Source: JAPHTQ01 sp050295975 (GTDB lineage Bacteria; Pseudomonadota; Gammaproteobacteria; Thiohalomonadales; Thiohalomonadaceae). From it: DNA of 64,000 nt. The notes under the pieces are model-generated. The model was not told where the DNA came from. It did no database searches and saw only the letters and a program-made list of their open reading frames with translations. Made by a program: the position numbers and the translations under genes. Location: positions 1 to 64,000 of the forward strand of contig JBNKQR010000011.1 of the NCBI GenBank assembly GCA_050295975.1. Direction: 5' to 3'. Within the stretch, counting starts at the first letter, position 1; each line of letters opens with the position of its first letter. Positions 61,603-64,000 of the stretch are shown in pieces.

Positions 61603-64000
61603 ATGAGTCATCCGCAAAGCCACCCCTCTTTCGAATTTCTGCGCAACCACCGCGTCCCCTCCATCAACGTCGATATTCAGGAGTACCGCCACCGCAAGAC
61701 CGGCGCGGTACACATCCATATGGCGGCAGAGGATGATCAGAATGCCTTTATGGTGGCTTTCCGCACTGTGCCACAAGACTCCACCGGGGTGGCCCACATC
61801 CTGGAGCACACCAGCCTCTGCGGTAGCAAAAAATATCCGGTACGCGACCCGTTCTTCATGATGACCCGGCGTTCGCTCAATACCTTTATGAACGCCTTTA
61901 CCGCCGCAGACTGGACCGCCTACCCCTTCGCCAGCCGCAATCGCAAAGATTTCGATAACCTGCTCGACGTCTACCTCGACGCGGTGTTCCACCCCAATCT
62001 GGATGAGCTCGACTTTCTACAGGAGGGGCATCGGGTTGAGTTTGCAGAGCCTTCCAATCCTGACTCGGAACTGGTCTTTAAAGGTGTGGTGTTCAACGAA
62101 ATGAAGGGGGCGATGAGTTCACCCAGCTCGGCCCTATACCAGTCACTGACCCGTGAACTCTTCCCCACCATTACCTATCACCACAACTCCGGTGGTGATC
62201 CGGAACGGATTCCCGATCTCACCTGGGAGCAGCTCAGGGAGTTCCACGCCCACCACTACCACCCGAGCAATTCCGTGTTCATGACCTTCGGCGACATCCC
62301 GGCCGCAGAGCAGCAGGCCCGTTTCGAAGAGGGAGCACTGGCCCAGTTCGATGCCCTGGAGATGGACATCTCTGTGCCTGACGAAAAGCGCTATAGCAAA
62401 CCTATAGAGGTGGAGGACCGCTACGCCCTCGATGGTGAAGAGGATATCTCAGACAAAACCCATATCGTCCTCGGCTGGCTGATGGAGAAGAGCATCGACG
62501 CCGAGGCGGTGATGCGCGCCCACCTGCTCTCCGGGGTGCTGCTCGACAACAGCGCCTCGCCGCTGCGCCGGGCGTTGGAGACCTCGGAGCTGGGTAGCTC
62601 ACCCTCCCCCCTGTGCGGCCTCTCCGACTCCAACCGCGAGATGATGTTCGCCGCTGGCCTGGAGGGCTCCAACCCGGAACACGCCGCGGCAGTGGAAAAG
62701 CTGGTTCTCGATGTACTGCGCGATGTGGCTGACAACGGTGTTGAGCAGTCGATGGTCGAGGCGGTGCTGCACCAGTTGGAACTCTCCCAGCGCGAGATCA
62801 GCGGCGATGGCTTCCCCTTCGGTCTGCACCTGATGGTCAATGCCCTTGGTCCGGTACTGCACGGTGCGGACGTGATGGCGGTGGTCGACATGGACCCCAT
62901 TCTTACCAAACTGCAGCAGCAGATCCAGGACCCCGCCTTTATTCGCACTATGGCCCGTGAACTGCTGGATAACCCACACCGGGTTCGTCTGGTGATGCGT
63001 CCTGATCCGGAGCTCAGCGCCGAGCGCAGCGCCGCCGAGAGCGAACGACTCGCCAAAATGAAGGTGGCAATGAGCGACACCGACAAACAGCGGGTGGTCG
63101 AGATGGCCGCCAAACTGCTGGAGCGGCAGAACAGCCAGGACGATCCGGAGCAACTACCCAAGGTCGGGCTGGAGGATATCCCCACCGATCTCGCTATCCC
63201 CGAGGGGAGCGACAAACAGCTCGGTGGTATGCCTGCAACCTGGTTCGCCCGTGGTACCAATGGTCTGGCTTACCAGCAACTGGTGCTGGACCTGCCGAAG
63301 ATGGAGCCGGAGCTGATCGATTTGTTGCCACTCTTCTGCGACATCGTCACCGAAACCGGTTGTGGCGAAATGGACTACCTGCAGGCACAGGCGAAACAGG
63401 CGGCGGTTACTGGCGGCATCGGTGCCAATGTCTCCATTCGCGGTGGGGTCGATGATGTATTGCATGATCGCACTGTATTGACCCTCTCAGGCAAGGCGCT
63501 CAATCGAAATCAGGGAGAGCTGGCCGGACTGATGCTGGAGATTTTCCACAACGCTCGCTTCGATGAACTGCCACGTCTGCGTGAGCTGGTGGCACAGGAA
63601 CGTACCTATCGCGAGCAGCGAGTCACCAGTGCCGGACACTCTCTGGCGATGGCGGCCGCCGCCAGTGGACTGGCACCCAATGCCGCACTGAATCATCGCT
63701 GGAGTGGACTGGCCGGGATCAAGGCGCTGAAGGCGCTGGATGACAGCCTCGACGATGAGGCCACGCTGAAAGCCTTTGCCGCCAAGCTGGAACAGATCCG
63801 TGAAATTCTGCTCAAGGCACCGCGCCAGTTACTACTCATCGGCGAAGAGGCCGAACAGCAGACGATGGAACAGACCATCGACAAGCTGTGGCAAGGCGAT
63901 AGCACCATTACGGCCGCCGAAAGATTTATCGCCCCGTCAGGGAGCGGGCAGTTACAGCAGGCCTGGTCCACCTCGACCCAGGTCAACTTCTGCGCCAAGG
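61603..64000 (+). CDS. M16 family metallopeptidase, PreP/insulinase-like (partial)
   Basis: Opens at ATG 61603 and stays open to the window end (799 codons and one base), so the C-terminus is missing. Inverse zincin motif HILEH (H65, E68, H69) with a Glu further on (FNEMKGAMS). The next stretches, VHIHMAAEDDQNAFMVAFRT and GSKKYPVRDPFFMM, match the M16C/PreP group, which degrades peptides in a closed chamber. Weak ribosome site. Confidence 0.9.
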   Translation, partial: MSHPQSHPSFEFLRNHRVPSINVDIQEYRHRKTGAVHIHMAAEDDQNAFMVAFRTVPQDSTGVAHILEHTSLCGSKKYPVRDPFFMMTRRSLNTFMNAFTAADWTAYPFASRNRKDFDNLLDVYLDAVFHPNLDELDFLQEGHRVEFAEPSNPDSELVFKGVVFNEMKGAMSSPSSALYQSLTRELFPTITYHHNSGGDPERIPDLTWEQLREFHAHHYHPSNSVFMTFGDIPAAEQQARFEEGALAQFDALEMDISVPDEKRYSKPIEVEDRYALDGEEDISDKTHIVLGWLMEKSIDAEAVMRAHLLSGVLLDNSASPLRRALETSELGSSPSPLCGLSDSNREMMFAAGLEGSNPEHAAAVEKLVLDVLRDVADNGVEQSMVEAVLHQLELSQREISGDGFPFGLHLMVNALGPVLHGADVMAVVDMDPILTKLQQQIQDPAFIRTMARELLDNPHRVRLVMRPDPELSAERSAAESERLAKMKVAMSDTDKQRVVEMAAKLLERQNSQDDPEQLPKVGLEDIPTDLAIPEGSDKQLGGMPATWFARGTNGLAYQQLVLDLPKMEPELIDLLPLFCDIVTETGCGEMDYLQAQAKQAAVTGGIGANVSIRGGVDDVLHDRTVLTLSGKALNRNQGELAGLMLEIFHNARFDELPRLRELVAQERTYREQRVTSAGHSLAMAAAASGLAPNAALNHRWSGLAGIKALKALDDSLDDEATLKAFAAKLEQIREILLKAPRQLLLIGEEAEQQTMEQTIDKLWQGDSTITAAERFIAPSGSGQLQQAWSTSTQVNFCAK

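Noticed and set aside
62421..63260. 279-aa minus-strand Ser/Arg-rich frame opposite the M16 peptidase
   Set aside because: Antisense shadow of a gene with clear zincin motifs.

Overview
The window is a stretch of a gammaproteobacterial chromosome. The class is indicated by full-length lptF-lptG, the run pepA-holC-valS, single-chain purL of about 1297 residues, selD-selU, tex, rsuA, tcdA and tatD. The genus cannot be read from the sequence; a marine or sediment lineage is only a guess. No rRNA, tRNA, CRISPR array, transposase or integrase was seen.

Layout. 1-0.9 kb: tail of a methyltransferase and an unknown gene. 1-10 kb: a giant cyclic beta-1,2-glucan synthase-like protein (2879 aa) and a tiny Lys-rich protein, each preceded on its own strand by a copy of one conserved upstream element. 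10.4-12.7 kb: thiopurine methyltransferase, DUF1330, DUF167 and an alpha/beta hydrolase. 12.9-14.6 kb: arsenic methylation unit (arsR, arsM, C_GCAxxG_C_C protein) with two near-identical palindromic operators. 14.7-16.7 kb: AT-rich accessory stretch holding an integron cassette with a well-formed attC site but no integrase; its gene joins a restriction specificity-like domain to a HEPN-like domain. 17-19.3 kb: tex. 19.5-20.7 kb: second AT-rich islet, a putative toxin with an overlapping lipoprotein that could be its immunity protein. 21.2-23.4 kb: selenium operon selD-selU. 23.5-25.8 kb: universal stress protein and SulP transporter.

26-31.6 kb: four minus-strand genes (7TM-transglutaminase membrane protein, ATP-grasp ligase, TPR protein, outer-membrane barrel), probably one envelope-spanning system of unknown product. 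31.9-46 kb: housekeeping (purL, RDD protein, membrane PHP protein, DUF3108, lptG, lptF, pepA, holC, valS). 46.3-47.2 kb: stand-alone TIR-like protein, possibly anti-phage. 47.5-53.7 kb: EF-hand protein, DUF2892 protein, Crp/Fnr regulator, rsuA, DUF523, tcdA, class III cyclase-like protein, DUF3999. 53.7-57.7 kb: DUF2339 protein and an MFS transporter. 57.8-60.6 kb: sigma factor, DUF3619, small exported protein, DUF3106, OMP operon, and a repeat-rich exported protein. 60.7-64 kb: tatD and the 5' part of an M16 peptidase running off the end.

The parts most worth follow-up are the orphan cassette with its TRD-HEPN protein, the toxin/lipoprotein pair, the TIR-like protein, and the 7TM-transglutaminase/ATP-grasp/TPR/OMP operon. 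Function names are from recognised motifs; no database search was run.
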